DNA from: Phormidium tanganyikae FI6-MK23
Lineage (GTDB): Bacteria; Cyanobacteriota; Cyanobacteriia; Leptolyngbyales; Leptolyngbyaceae
Length of the DNA: 64,000 nucleotides
Assembly (NCBI GenBank): GCA_019359175.1
Contig: JAHHHU010000003.1
Coordinates: forward strand, 62,001-126,000
Reading direction: 5' to 3'
Part shown: in pieces, positions 8,538 through 18,495 of the stretch
Numbering within the stretch: the first letter of the stretch is position 1
Layout of the letters: every line of letters starts with the position of its first letter
Translations under genes and position numbers: made by a program
The notes under the pieces: generated by a model
Databases searched by the model: none
What the model was told of the DNA's origin: nothing
Seen by the model: only the letters and a program-made list of their open reading frames with translations

Positions 8538-9351
8538 AAGCTTGAGTTTTTCCCAATGGAGTCGTTACGATCACGTTAATTCGTAAAAATGAGGGAACCA
8601 AGAATTCTGGACTGCGAAACTCACCGCGATCGATCGTCTGCGAAACACCATTCATCGTCACCGCATTTACCGGATCAACTTGCCCGACAATCCGAACTTT
8701 GCGAGTTCCTCGATCGAGCAATTTCACAAATTCAGCCGTTAAAGCAGGATCGTCACGGAGCGGAACCGCTGTCGTCGGTGGCTCTCCTGGAATCGTTAGA
8801 TTTTGAAACCTCGCAGGCACTCCGACTTGTACACCCTGAGCCGTCATCACCACTGATCCACTAAGCGTTGCGATCGCGGTCTTTCCATCTGGTTGTACCA
8901 CGACCCCAAATTCCGTTCCTCGTACTCCACTCAGTCCCGCAGGTGTTTGAATCTGTAACTCTGATCCCTGATTGGTAAATCGCCGCAATTTGAGTCGGAC
9001 TTGTCCGTGTGTCACGTTGAGATGCGTGATTCTTCCATTATCCGGCGCAATATCCAATCTTCGCACCTTTAAACTTGTGTATTCTAAAACGTTGATCACT
9101 CCCACTCCAGTATCCAAAACTAAGTCTGCTCTAGATCGAGTTCCAGTCGTGATCCCTTCTCCGATCGCTTCTAATCGATCTCCGACTCGTGCCGCTCTCG
9201 AACCCGACGGGCGATCGTAGCTCACGATTCCCGCCGTTTGCTGAATTGATAGCCAGAGATCGACGCGGACATTCACTTCTCTCGGTTGTGCGATCGCAGG
9301 AATTTGAATGGAGAATGCCAAAAGGACACAAGATAAAGTAGATATTTTCAT
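8518..9351 (-). CDS. FecR domain protein, exported
   Basis: The 277-aa protein has a Sec signal peptide (residues 1-21, cut after PAIAQ). A FecR domain follows: GDRLEAIGEGITTGTRSRADL and the hallmark LQIQTPAGLSGVRGTEFGV at about residue 135. In cyanobacteria such proteins often lie next to CHASE2 kinases. Here it is upstream of, and overlaps by 20 bases, the CHASE2 histidine-kinase gene. Inferred role: periplasmic partner or ligand-binding modulator of that kinase. It is not the classical FecI/FecR iron system, since no ECF sigma factor or TonB receptor is nearby. Confidence 0.88.
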   Translation of the reverse strand: MKISTLSCVLLAFSIQIPAIAQPREVNVRVDLWLSIQQTAGIVSYDRPSGSRAARVGDRLEAIGEGITTGTRSRADLVLDTGVGVINVLEYTSLKVRRLDIAPDNGRITHLNVTHGQVRLKLRRFTNQGSELQIQTPAGLSGVRGTEFGVVVQPDGKTAIATLSGSVVMTAQGVQVGVPARFQNLTIPGEPPTTAVPLRDDPALTAEFVKLLDRGTRKVRIVGQVDPVNAVTMNGVSQTIDRGEFRSPEFLVPSFLRINVIVTTPLGKTQAYELAFR

Positions 9352-9527
9352 GAGCAGAATTTTTGCATATTTTCGGCGCGATGCACATTTATGCTGGTCA
9401 GGAAATATCTGAAAACGGCAACATTTGATCTACTCTATTCTTCTAAGTAATTGATCTAAATACTTCCTATCGAAGCGCTAATCAAAAATACGTATCCTTT
9501 ACAATCAATTGACGCGAGAACAGCACA

Positions 9528-11495
9528 ATGATGAAGTTTTTTTTACAATTTGGCATCGGATTTAGCTTCGTTTCTCTACTTCCGATCGGCCTTGTTCAGG
9601 CAGCAACTCCTCGATCGATTGATCAACAAGTCAATTGTGAAATCATGGTTGTTGGAGGCGGAACCGCAGGAGTCGCCGCGACTTACGAAGCGTTAAGGGC
9701 GGGACGTACCGTGTGTATGACCGAGATTACCGATTGGATTGGGGGACAGGTTTCAGCCCAAGGAACTTCTGCACTCGACGAAAGAGCGACACAGCGATCG
9801 CGATTATTTTTTCCGCGCGGATACACCGATTTTCGTCAGCGAATTTTAGCCCAGAACGAAGGAAAAAATCCGGGAGCTTGTTGGGTAAGTTTAGTCTGTT
9901 TTCTGCCAAAAGAAGGGCACGAAACACTGCAAACGATGCTTCGAGAAGCGGAAAAGGAAGGTAAAGGAAAGCTTTATTTTTTCCCGAATACTGTTGCAAA
10001 ATCAGTTGCGATCGCAGGATCTCAAATTCAATCGATTCGGGCAATTCAACATCGTCCCGCCCCCAACTCACCCCCTATAAATACCTATCCGCTATCCCAG
10101 ACCATTACTGATAGTTACACCGAGCAAGACTCACCTTTATTCCAAAAGAAAATCATTCAATTCGTTCCGCCTGCTTCTGGAAAGTGGTATGTGATCGAAG
10201 CAACGGAAACCGGAGAACTCGTCGCCCTAACCGATGTGCCTTACCGTTTGGGGCTGGATGCTCGATCGTATCGCAACCCCTCTTCATCGAGCGAAACCGA
10301 TAACCCCTACTGTCCCCAAGGCTACACCTACACCTTTGCGATGGAAGCGACCGCAACCCCGCAACTCGTCACGCCTCCCGATTTCTACTCGCGCTACGCT
10401 CAATCCTATAGCTTCAACGATAAGCGCTACGCAGAAGCACCCGAATTGGTGTTCACCTACCGCCGCATCAAAAGCAGTATTCCGGGCGCAGGCAGTCGAT
10501 CGGTAAATCCGGGTGACATCTCCATGCAGAACTGGAACTGGGGCAACGACTACGCGCCCGGAACCAGTGCCGATAACTATCTGCTATCGCGCGACCAACT
10601 CCGCAGCACTGGGCAACTCGATCCGGAAGGTTGGATGGGTGGTTTCCGAGTCAGCGGACTGCGGGGCGGCGAAGAACAAGCGATCGGCTTTTTCCACTGG
10701 TTCCATTCCGGCACAACCGATGCAAAACAACCGATTAAAAAACCGTTTCCGAATCTGCGCTATCTTACCGGGCTTAATTCTCCGATGGGCACGATACATG
10801 GACTCTCGAAGTATCCATACATCCGGGAATCGCGTCGCATCATTGGGCGACCTGCTTACGGCTATCCTGAAGGCTTTTTTATCGATGAAGTGACAGCATC
10901 CCGCAAAGACTTCAGCGGCGAATACTATCAAAATCTAGGCGATCGTACTTTTCGCAACTTAGCAACCTCGATCGCGGGATTGCGAACGATCGATGTAATT
11001 CGCGATCGCATTGATCCAAAGACGGTGAAAACATTAGGTCGATCGCATATCTATCCAGACAGTGTGGGCATCGGGCATTATCCGCTCGATTTCCATCCCT
11101 GCATGGTCGAATCTCCACCCGAAAAGCCAGGGAACCAAGAACGTCCTGGAGAGCGGCAAGGTGCAGACGAAACCTTCCCGTTCCAGATTCCACTGCGATC
11201 GATGATTCCGCAGAAGTTGGATAACTTACTGATTACCGGAAAGAGCCTTGCGATGAGTCACATTGCGGCTGCGGGCTATCGAGTTCATGCGATCGAATGG
11301 TCAGCCGGAGCCGCTGCCGGAACCACTGCGGCATTTTCTCTCGAAACGGGAGTCGCACCCTTTCAACTCGTAGGCAATTTGCCCTATGCCAATCCCAATT
11401 TAGAGAAACTACAACAGCGTCTCAATGCAAATAACAATCCGACTGCGTTTCCAGGAACCTCGATCTTGAATACCAATTGGCAAAACTGGAAATAG
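9528..11495 (+). CDS. Exported FAD-dependent oxidoreductase
   Basis: The 655-aa protein has a signal peptide (residues 1-25, ending LVQA) directly before a Rossmann dinucleotide-binding motif, IMVVGGGTAGVAATYEALRAG, at about residue 39. WIGGQVSAQGTSALDE is typical of the FAD_oxidored (PF12831-like) family. The C-terminus has LLITGKSLAMSHIAAAGYRVH, the second FAD contact seen in the family. Substrate unknown; relatives are annotated only as FAD-dependent oxidoreductases. An FAD enzyme behind what looks like a plain Sec signal (no twin Arg) is unusual, because cofactor loading would have to occur outside the cytosol. It is divergent from the FecR gene. Confidence 0.85.
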   Translation: MMKFFLQFGIGFSFVSLLPIGLVQAATPRSIDQQVNCEIMVVGGGTAGVAATYEALRAGRTVCMTEITDWIGGQVSAQGTSALDERATQRSRLFFPRGYTDFRQRILAQNEGKNPGACWVSLVCFLPKEGHETLQTMLREAEKEGKGKLYFFPNTVAKSVAIAGSQIQSIRAIQHRPAPNSPPINTYPLSQTITDSYTEQDSPLFQKKIIQFVPPASGKWYVIEATETGELVALTDVPYRLGLDARSYRNPSSSSETDNPYCPQGYTYTFAMEATATPQLVTPPDFYSRYAQSYSFNDKRYAEAPELVFTYRRIKSSIPGAGSRSVNPGDISMQNWNWGNDYAPGTSADNYLLSRDQLRSTGQLDPEGWMGGFRVSGLRGGEEQAIGFFHWFHSGTTDAKQPIKKPFPNLRYLTGLNSPMGTIHGLSKYPYIRESRRIIGRPAYGYPEGFFIDEVTASRKDFSGEYYQNLGDRTFRNLATSIAGLRTIDVIRDRIDPKTVKTLGRSHIYPDSVGIGHYPLDFHPCMVESPPEKPGNQERPGERQGADETFPFQIPLRSMIPQKLDNLLITGKSLAMSHIAAAGYRVHAIEWSAGAAAGTTAAFSLETGVAPFQLVGNLPYANPNLEKLQQRLNANNNPTAFPGTSILNTNWQNWK

Positions 11496-11546
11496 TGGTT
11501 TTTCGGCTTAGATCGTCCTTACGGAGTGATTCCAGCAACCCAACAG

Positions 11547-14348
11547 TTACCGATCGTTTTGTTGAACTAGCTCAAGCACGATCGCAATGACTGCATCCGG
11601 ATCGATCGGTTTCGCAATGTGCCGCTGAAATCCAGCTTCAAGGGCTTGTTGTCGATCTCCATCTCCCGCGTAAGCTGTGAGCGCGAGCGCGGGAATCAAT
11701 CCGTTTTTCGAGGTGCGAATTGCTTGAATTAACGCATATCCATCCATTTCTGGCATTCCGATATCGCTTAAGAGAATGTCGGGTCGAGATTGCTCGATCA
11801 AGCGAATCGCTTGTAGCGCAGAATCGACCGTGGTCACGATCGCGCCATTCAGTTCGAGGAGAAAGGCGAGGTATTCTCGCGTGTCAGGATCATCATCGAC
11901 GACTAATGCTCGAATTCCGGTCAACGTCGAATCCTCGGAGATTGGTGTGGCAGGCGGTGGGGATGCGGGGTTCACTTGTTTCAAGAGCGGCAATCGAACC
12001 GTAAAGGTGGCTCCTTGGTTTTCCCCTGCGCTCTCGGCTGAGATAGTGCCACCATGTAGCTCGACAATTTGACGCGCGATCGCAAGTCCTAATCCTAAAC
12101 CGCCAAATTTGCGCGTGATTGAGCCATCTTCTTGACGAAAATACTCGAACAGATAAGGCAGAAATTTCGCACTAATTCCTTTGCCTGTATCGATCATTTG
12201 CACCTGAATGTGCCGATCGATTTGTGTCATCCGTATCGTGATCTGTCCTTGCTCTGGCGTAAATTTCACCGCATTCGAGAGCAGATTCCAGAAGACTTGC
12301 TGCAACCGTCCTGCATCGCCAAATACAAAGAAATCTTTTGAATCGAATTGCAGATCGAGGTGGATGTGTTTGGCTTCGGCAGCGAGTCGAATCGTTTCGG
12401 TTGCAGCCAAAATCACAGAGGATAGATTGGCAGCTTCACGGTTTAGGACGAGCTTGCCGCGCATGATGCGGGAAATGTCGAGCAAATCTTCGATCAGTTG
12501 CGCTTGCAGTTTGGCGTTGCGCTCGATCGTATTGAGTGCTTCCGCAGTTCTTGCGCTATTTAAGCGTCCTCCCTGTAGGAGCTTTGTCCAGCCGAGAATG
12601 GGATTGAGCGGGGTTCTGAGTTCGTGAGAGAGTACCGCGAGAAATTCATCTTTGATCCGGTTGGCTTTTTCGGCTTCTTCGCGGGCGGATTGCTCTTGTT
12701 CTAAAAGGCGCTCTCGATCGCGCTCAAACTGTACTCGCTCTGTAATGTCGTTTGAAATCCCAATTAAACCGATGACTTCTCCAGCTTCGTTGCGATAAGG
12801 AACTTTTGTTCCGAGAAATGTCCGAATGCCATCGGGGGATTCTTCTACAACTTCTGTTTGTCCCGTCTGCATGATGCGCTGATCATTCTCTGAAATCGCA
12901 TCACCAAGTTGATTGGGGTAGATTCCACGATCGCGAAATCCAAGCACTTCAGCAGCAGACTTCCCTAAGACTTCAAGCGTGGCAGGATTGGCGTAGATGA
13001 TTCGTCCTTCTCGATTTTTGACAAAGATCGGAGTTGGAGCCGCTTCGTTGATGACGCTTAGAATCGCGTTCTTTTGGCGCAGTTCTTCCTCGGTGCGTTT
13101 GCGATCTGTGATGTCTCTAAACAAAATGGCAACTTTGCGTTTTTCTGGCTCTTCAACTCGAAACGCATACACATCAAACCAGCGATCGATCGCTTCAGCA
13201 GCATTTTCAAATCGAATCGGTTCTCCGGTCAATGCTACATTGCCATAAATCTCATACCAACTGGGTTCAAGGTCGGGGATGAATTCACTGACCAATTTTC
13301 CAGTAGCTTGATTGAATCCAGTTTGTTGCTCAAAAATAGGATTGACCTCTAGAAAACGATAGTTGTTGGCTTTCCCGGTTTGGTCAAACATCATTTCAAG
13401 CACACAGAAGCCTTCATCGATCGAGTCAAACAACGATCGATAGCGTTCCTCTGATCGTTGCAGTGCTGCTTCTGACTGTTTGCGTTCTGCTTCGCGCTGT
13501 TTGAATTCGGTGATTTCTTGGACGACTACGTTCACACCCAAAACGCGATCGTTTTCGTCTTTCAGCGGATAGTAGCTCGATAGCCAAGTCCGCATCACGC
13601 CAGGTTGAGCCGGATTTGTGCCGCTCACTTCTAAGTTGATGATCGGTTGAGCCGAATCAATCACTTTTTGATAGATGGGTTCTAACTGATCCGCAAGGTC
13701 TGGAAGCACATCGCGCACGGTTCGCCCGATATGTTGTTCGATCGTGGAACCATTAATTTCTGCAAGTTGTTGATTGATCCGCACATAGCGTAGATTTGCA
13801 TCGTTAAAGCACAATCCAACTGGAGCCGTGGCGTAGATTGCTTCAATTTCTGCCTGTCGGCGCTGTGCGGTTTGCTGTTGTTGCAGGAGGGCGGATTGTT
13901 CTGCCTTTTGCTCAGTGACATCTTGAAAATACACGGCAAGCCCAGCGTCGATCGCATAAGCTCTGACAGCAAACCAAGCATTTAAAGGTGGATAAAAGGA
14001 TTCAAAGCTTACGGTGATTTGTTCGACCACCGCGCGGCGATATTCTTGATCAAATATGCTGCCGACTGCTTCAGGAAATGCTTCCCAAATATTTTTGCCG
14101 ATTAGCTCATTTTTAGATCGATTTAGGACTCGTGTGGCTTGAGAATTTACATAGGTAAATCGCCAGTCTAGATCGAGCGAGAAAAACGCATCCGAAATGC
14201 TTTCTAAAATGTCTAGAATCTGCTTTGGGGGAGCTTCGGGTTGACGATCGAGAGAAGATGAAACCAGTCCGAATCGCTGCCAAATTCGACGAATAAAATT
14301 GGGAAAGATGAACTGCGATCGGAGCGGCATAAAGCTAGACAGACACAA
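11547..14348 (-). CDS. Multi-PAS hybrid histidine kinase with C-terminal receiver
   Basis: The 933-aa soluble protein has four PAS/PAC units in tandem (about 42-150, 165-285, 300-415, 425-540). A HisKA with EFLAVLSHELRTPLNPILGW (His near 568), an HATPase (NLLSNAVKFTPEQGQ; GGLGLGLAIARQ) and a receiver follow (VVDDDPDTREY; phospho-Asp in LLSDIGMPEMDG near 859; TAYAG; Lys in AKPIDP). No membrane helix, so it senses cytosolic cues, perhaps small ligands or redox. The C-terminal receiver implies a phosphorelay, but no Hpt gene is visible. It is strongly similar in order and wording to the next gene, its paralogue. Confidence 0.92.
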   Translation of the reverse strand: MCLSSFMPLRSQFIFPNFIRRIWQRFGLVSSSLDRQPEAPPKQILDILESISDAFFSLDLDWRFTYVNSQATRVLNRSKNELIGKNIWEAFPEAVGSIFDQEYRRAVVEQITVSFESFYPPLNAWFAVRAYAIDAGLAVYFQDVTEQKAEQSALLQQQQTAQRRQAEIEAIYATAPVGLCFNDANLRYVRINQQLAEINGSTIEQHIGRTVRDVLPDLADQLEPIYQKVIDSAQPIINLEVSGTNPAQPGVMRTWLSSYYPLKDENDRVLGVNVVVQEITEFKQREAERKQSEAALQRSEERYRSLFDSIDEGFCVLEMMFDQTGKANNYRFLEVNPIFEQQTGFNQATGKLVSEFIPDLEPSWYEIYGNVALTGEPIRFENAAEAIDRWFDVYAFRVEEPEKRKVAILFRDITDRKRTEEELRQKNAILSVINEAAPTPIFVKNREGRIIYANPATLEVLGKSAAEVLGFRDRGIYPNQLGDAISENDQRIMQTGQTEVVEESPDGIRTFLGTKVPYRNEAGEVIGLIGISNDITERVQFERDRERLLEQEQSAREEAEKANRIKDEFLAVLSHELRTPLNPILGWTKLLQGGRLNSARTAEALNTIERNAKLQAQLIEDLLDISRIMRGKLVLNREAANLSSVILAATETIRLAAEAKHIHLDLQFDSKDFFVFGDAGRLQQVFWNLLSNAVKFTPEQGQITIRMTQIDRHIQVQMIDTGKGISAKFLPYLFEYFRQEDGSITRKFGGLGLGLAIARQIVELHGGTISAESAGENQGATFTVRLPLLKQVNPASPPPATPISEDSTLTGIRALVVDDDPDTREYLAFLLELNGAIVTTVDSALQAIRLIEQSRPDILLSDIGMPEMDGYALIQAIRTSKNGLIPALALTAYAGDGDRQQALEAGFQRHIAKPIDPDAVIAIVLELVQQNDR

Positions 14349-14458
14349 TAAGACTCAGGATAGGTATAGCATCAAACACGATCGCGCTTGGTCTTTCCAA
14401 AGACGCATTTCAAACGACAGATCCCACCCAGATTTTGCTGGCAGCGAAAAAAGTCACT

Positions 14459-17383
14459 TTAACCCGCACACAGACACATTGTAATCGCAGCAATCAAAGC
14501 CTGCGGATCAAGCGGCTTCGACAAATGTTGCTCAAAACCCGCCCGCCGCGATCGCGCTTGGTTCAGTTCTCCGGCATAGGCAGTCAGCGCGATCGCTGGA
14601 AGTCTTTCGCCATTCGCGCGAATTCGCTCTAACAATTGATAGCCATCGCAATCGGGCATTCCAACATCGCTGATGAGGAAATCGATCGTCGTTTTTTTCA
14701 GGATGCGGACAGCTTCGATCGCAGATGCGGCACAAGTGACGATCGCGCCTTCTTGCTCCAAAATAAACTGTACCAACTCACGCGCATCCGCTTCATCATC
14801 CACCACTAAAATTCGGAGTCCTCGTAGTGAGTTTGATGCAGGCATATCTTTCGCTGGAGGTTCGATCAATTGAGGGGTTTGAACTAACGGCAATCGAACT
14901 GTAAAAGTAGCTCCCTGTCCTTCTCCTGCGCTATCTGCCGCGATCGTACCGCCGTGCAATTCGATCAGTTGACGCGCGATCGCTAAACCCAATCCCAACC
15001 CGCCAAACTGCCGCGTCGTCGAAGAATCCTCTTGCTGAAACCGCTCGAACACCTGCGGCAAAAATTCGCGATCGATGCCTTTCCCCGAATCGATGACTTG
15101 AATTTGCGCTTCCGTTTCGGTTGCAGTGAGTTGAACTTTGACTTGTCCGTGATTCGGGGTGAATTTCACGGCATTCGTGAGCAAATTCCAAATGACTTGC
15201 TGTAATCGTCCTGGATCGCCTAGTACAGTTGCGATCGTATCGAGTGCCATTTCGATCTGAATCGATTTTGCTTCTGCTGCAAGTTGGACAGTCTCGATCG
15301 CTGCTCCAATCACATTCTCTAAGTTCACGGGCACAGCATTTAGGGTCATTTTGCCGCGCAGAATCCGAGAAACATCGAGCAGATCATCGATCAATTGGGT
15401 TTGCAGTTGGGCGTTGCGCTCGATCGTGGTGAAAGCTTGCTGCGTGCGGGTGGCATCAAGCCTTCCGGTTTGTAAGAGTCTGATCCAACCGAGAATCGGA
15501 TTGAGCGGCGTTCTGAGTTCGTGAGAGAGTACGGCGAGAAATTCATCTTTGATGCGGTTGGCACGTTCGGCTTCTTCGCGGGCGACTTGTTCTCGAATTA
15601 GAAGCTGTTCGCGTTCGGCTTCGGCAGCTTTACGATCGTCGATATCGGTATGAGTTCCCAACATTCGCAACGGTCGCCCTTCGGCATCCCAAGCCACAAT
15701 CTTACCCAGTGATAAAATCCATTTCCAATCGCCGGATTGGGTACGGAGCCGAAATTCGACGCGGTATTCGCTGGTTTTGCCTGCGGTGTAGTCTTCATAA
15801 GTTCGGCTCACTGCTTCCCAATCGTCGGGGTGAAGCCGTTCCCGCCATACAGCATTGGTTTCTTGAAAAGTTGCCGGATCGTAGCCGAGCATTTGAGCGT
15901 ATTCAGGAGACACGATCGCATCTCCGGTCTGCACATTCAAATCATATAAGCCCTGATTGGCGGCAACTAGCGCCATGCGTAATCGTTCTTCGCTTTCACT
16001 CAGCTTCGATTCGGACTGTTTACGACTGGTAATTTCTTGCACGACCACATTAATTCCAATCACTTGTCCGGTTGAATCCCGCAGGGGAAACCAGTTCTCA
16101 ATCCAAGTGCGCTTTACGCCAGGTTGTGCACGGGTTTCGCCACTAATTTCGAGGTTTAGAAGCGGTTCTCCAGTCGTCAGGACTCGACGAAACAAAGGTT
16201 CTGCTTCATCGACTAAATCTGGCACAATCTCGTGAATCGTTCGCCCCAAGTGTTCTTCTACAGTCAGCCCGTTGATTTCCGCTAGTTTTGAATTTAAGCG
16301 AATAAAGCGCAAATCACGATCGAGAACAGCTAACCCGATCGGAGCCGTGTTGTAAATTGCCTCGATTTCTGCAAATTGCTGATTTAGATTAGCTTCGGAC
16401 TGTTTATGATCGCTAATGTCCCGAAAGAAGATACTTAAACCTTCGATCGATGGATAAGCATGAATTTTCAGCCACATCGTTAAAGGTTCATACAGTACCT
16501 CAAAATGCACTGGAGTTTGAATAGCAACTGCTCGACGATAGTTCTGTTCTACGATCGTTCCTGCCGACCAAGGCCATACTTCCCAATGCGTCTTGCCGAT
16601 GATGTCTTCGAGTGAGAAATTGTTTAACTTTGCGGTAGCTTGGTTGATATAAGTCACTCGCCAATTACGATCGAGGGAAACAAAACAATCGGTCGTATTT
16701 TCGAGAATGTCGATCGCTCGATTTGCAGCTTGGTTAAGGGCTTGTTTTGCAGCTTGTTCGCGCTGCGAAAGTTCTTCTGCGATTTGTCGTGCTTTCAGAT
16801 TTGCTAAACCTGCACTGGTAAAGCCAGAGAGATTCGTCAAAATTCGCTGATCTTCGAGGTCAAAATGTCGATCGAGATCATGTGTCACAAGCCAAATCGT
16901 TCCAAGTGGCTGTTGATCCGCAAACAATGGAATCAGTAACACTTCAGCAAGTGCATAGTTCGGATCATGCAAGTACGTAAAGTATTGGTCGGGATAGGTA
17001 TAGAGTTGCGGCTGTCCAGCTTCGAGCGTCGTGCCACAAGGACTAAAATCACCCGGCGTTGTTCCGTTCTCCCAATAATTGAGTGTGCCCTCGATCGCAA
17101 CCCATCGAAATATAGATTCACCTTGCTCCGAAGTCTCTAGCAAGCTCACACCTACAGTATCGGCGTGACACAACTCGATCACTAACGTTGCCAAAGTTTT
17201 GAGCAGCGATCGAGCATCTCCCGCCAAGTGTTGCGCCAGAATTTGCAGCGCCCGATTTTCCGCCTGAAAATCAGGTTCTCGTTTTGGACGCTGCATTAGA
17301 GCCTCGGTAATGCAAACTGTGGCTTCGGTGATTTCAGGGGAATGCAGCACGGTTGTATCCTGGTTGTCGTGCAGTGTGAGCAA
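14459..17383 (-). CDS. GAF-PAS hybrid histidine kinase with C-terminal receiver
   Basis: The 974-aa soluble protein has an N-terminal GAF domain (~45-200: VIELCHADTVGVSLLE, FSPCGTTLEAGQPQLY). PAS units lie at ~220-340 and ~345-465, and a PAS_3-type unit at ~475-590 (HPDDWEAVSRTYEDY). HisKA contains EFLAVLSHELRTPLNPILGW (His ~618), followed by HATPase, then a receiver with ISDVGMPDCDG (Asp ~901). FSPCG...L resembles GAF domains of phytochrome-related kinases, but no bilin-binding Cys context is clear. It is paralogous to the gene 110 bases downstream. Both may act in one phosphorelay. Confidence 0.92.
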   Translation of the reverse strand: MLTLHDNQDTTVLHSPEITEATVCITEALMQRPKREPDFQAENRALQILAQHLAGDARSLLKTLATLVIELCHADTVGVSLLETSEQGESIFRWVAIEGTLNYWENGTTPGDFSPCGTTLEAGQPQLYTYPDQYFTYLHDPNYALAEVLLIPLFADQQPLGTIWLVTHDLDRHFDLEDQRILTNLSGFTSAGLANLKARQIAEELSQREQAAKQALNQAANRAIDILENTTDCFVSLDRNWRVTYINQATAKLNNFSLEDIIGKTHWEVWPWSAGTIVEQNYRRAVAIQTPVHFEVLYEPLTMWLKIHAYPSIEGLSIFFRDISDHKQSEANLNQQFAEIEAIYNTAPIGLAVLDRDLRFIRLNSKLAEINGLTVEEHLGRTIHEIVPDLVDEAEPLFRRVLTTGEPLLNLEISGETRAQPGVKRTWIENWFPLRDSTGQVIGINVVVQEITSRKQSESKLSESEERLRMALVAANQGLYDLNVQTGDAIVSPEYAQMLGYDPATFQETNAVWRERLHPDDWEAVSRTYEDYTAGKTSEYRVEFRLRTQSGDWKWILSLGKIVAWDAEGRPLRMLGTHTDIDDRKAAEAEREQLLIREQVAREEAERANRIKDEFLAVLSHELRTPLNPILGWIRLLQTGRLDATRTQQAFTTIERNAQLQTQLIDDLLDVSRILRGKMTLNAVPVNLENVIGAAIETVQLAAEAKSIQIEMALDTIATVLGDPGRLQQVIWNLLTNAVKFTPNHGQVKVQLTATETEAQIQVIDSGKGIDREFLPQVFERFQQEDSSTTRQFGGLGLGLAIARQLIELHGGTIAADSAGEGQGATFTVRLPLVQTPQLIEPPAKDMPASNSLRGLRILVVDDEADARELVQFILEQEGAIVTCAASAIEAVRILKKTTIDFLISDVGMPDCDGYQLLERIRANGERLPAIALTAYAGELNQARSRRAGFEQHLSKPLDPQALIAAITMCLCAG

Positions 17384-17520
17384 TCGATCGCTGGCTTTTC
17401 AGCTCAACGAATAAATCTATTAAGACACAGAAACATCTACACTACCCAACAGTAATGTCTTATCGTATCTGAACCTACACCAGAAACTCGATCGCTGTCT
17501 TATGCCTCAAGGGAGAATTT

Positions 17521-18495
17521 TTATCGCACAGTTCCATACGTCACACCAAGCTGTTTAAGCCATTTGCGGTATGCCAAAGAAGCTCGATCGCTGGGTAAAT
17601 GAAATTCCATCTGCGGATCAAGCGGGAGGCGTTTCGGATTGTGCGATTCTAAGTTCGCGACATCTTGCAAAACAACAGTATCTTGAAACGCTACCAAATC
17701 GGCTTCGGGAATGTCATGGGCATAGTTCAACGCGCCCCACATCCAGCCGATACATTCTTCTTCAGAAACGGGAGTCACAAAGTACAGCAAAATCATCGTT
17801 TGTCCATCCGATCGCTGTTTTCGCAATGCGACTACCAAGGGTCTAAGTGTCCAATAGTCATAGTTCGCGATTCTGCCTATGCCGGTTCCATCGGGGTCAG
17901 GCTGCCAGATTTGAATATTTTTCAGATAGATGCCTGTGTCGATCGACATCACTTCATAGTCTTCGATCACAGGTTGTTCCGGTACGCCCAAGATGCCCGC
18001 ATGAACAAACGGCAGATGTGCCACATCGAGAAAATTCTCGATCGCTCTAAGTCCACTACAGCGAAATCGATGCCCACCGCTCAGATAGCTGCGATAGCTC
18101 GGCTCATCCCATTCCGGGAACGGTGCAACTTCAGTCTGAGGATTGCCCAGCGAAACAAAGATCACGCCATACCGTTCGACGATCGTAAAAGTCTTAGTAC
18201 AAGCTTGCTTCGGTGCAACATAGTTCGGATGTGCAGGAACTTTCACACATTGTCCCGTCACATCAAATGCTAAACCGTGATACGGACACACCAGCGTATC
18301 TGCTTCAACGGTTCCAGTCGAAAGCTTCACGCTGCGATGAGGACATCGATCGAGCCATGCCATCACCGTCGTATTTTCTCCCCGCCATAAGACCAAATCG
18401 GTTTCAAACAATCGAATCGATCTCACTGTTCCAGCTTGGATCTCGCTCGATCGTGCAACCGGATACCAATCATTCAGCAACACAGCATCCATCAA
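17521..18495 (-). CDS. Rieske 2Fe-2S non-heme iron oxygenase
   Basis: The 324-aa protein has the Rieske cluster motif RCPHRSVKLSTG (Cys, His ~50) and CPYHGLAFD (Cys, His ~70). The mononuclear iron site is DVAHLPFVH (Asp, His, His; ~156-164). This is the alpha-subunit layout of VanA/PaO-like ring-hydroxylating oxygenases, here without a membrane tail. It needs an electron donor that is not encoded nearby. Substrate unknown: candidates include a tetrapyrrole or carotenoid, or tailoring of a secondary metabolite. Its ATG overlaps the stop of the phosphopantetheinyl transferase gene (4 bases), the last step of a four-gene operon. Confidence 0.88.
   Translation of the reverse strand: MMDAVLLNDWYPVARSSEIQAGTVRSIRLFETDLVLWRGENTTVMAWLDRCPHRSVKLSTGTVEADTLVCPYHGLAFDVTGQCVKVPAHPNYVAPKQACTKTFTIVERYGVIFVSLGNPQTEVAPFPEWDEPSYRSYLSGGHRFRCSGLRAIENFLDVAHLPFVHAGILGVPEQPVIEDYEVMSIDTGIYLKNIQIWQPDPDGTGIGRIANYDYWTLRPLVVALRKQRSDGQTMILLYFVTPVSEEECIGWMWGALNYAHDIPEADLVAFQDTVVLQDVANLESHNPKRLPLDPQMEFHLPSDRASLAYRKWLKQLGVTYGTVR

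Noticed and set aside
9130-9527. FecI/FecR iron-uptake system
   Set aside because: FecR domain is present but no ECF sigma factor or TonB receptor is adjacent; the partner is a CHASE2 kinase.
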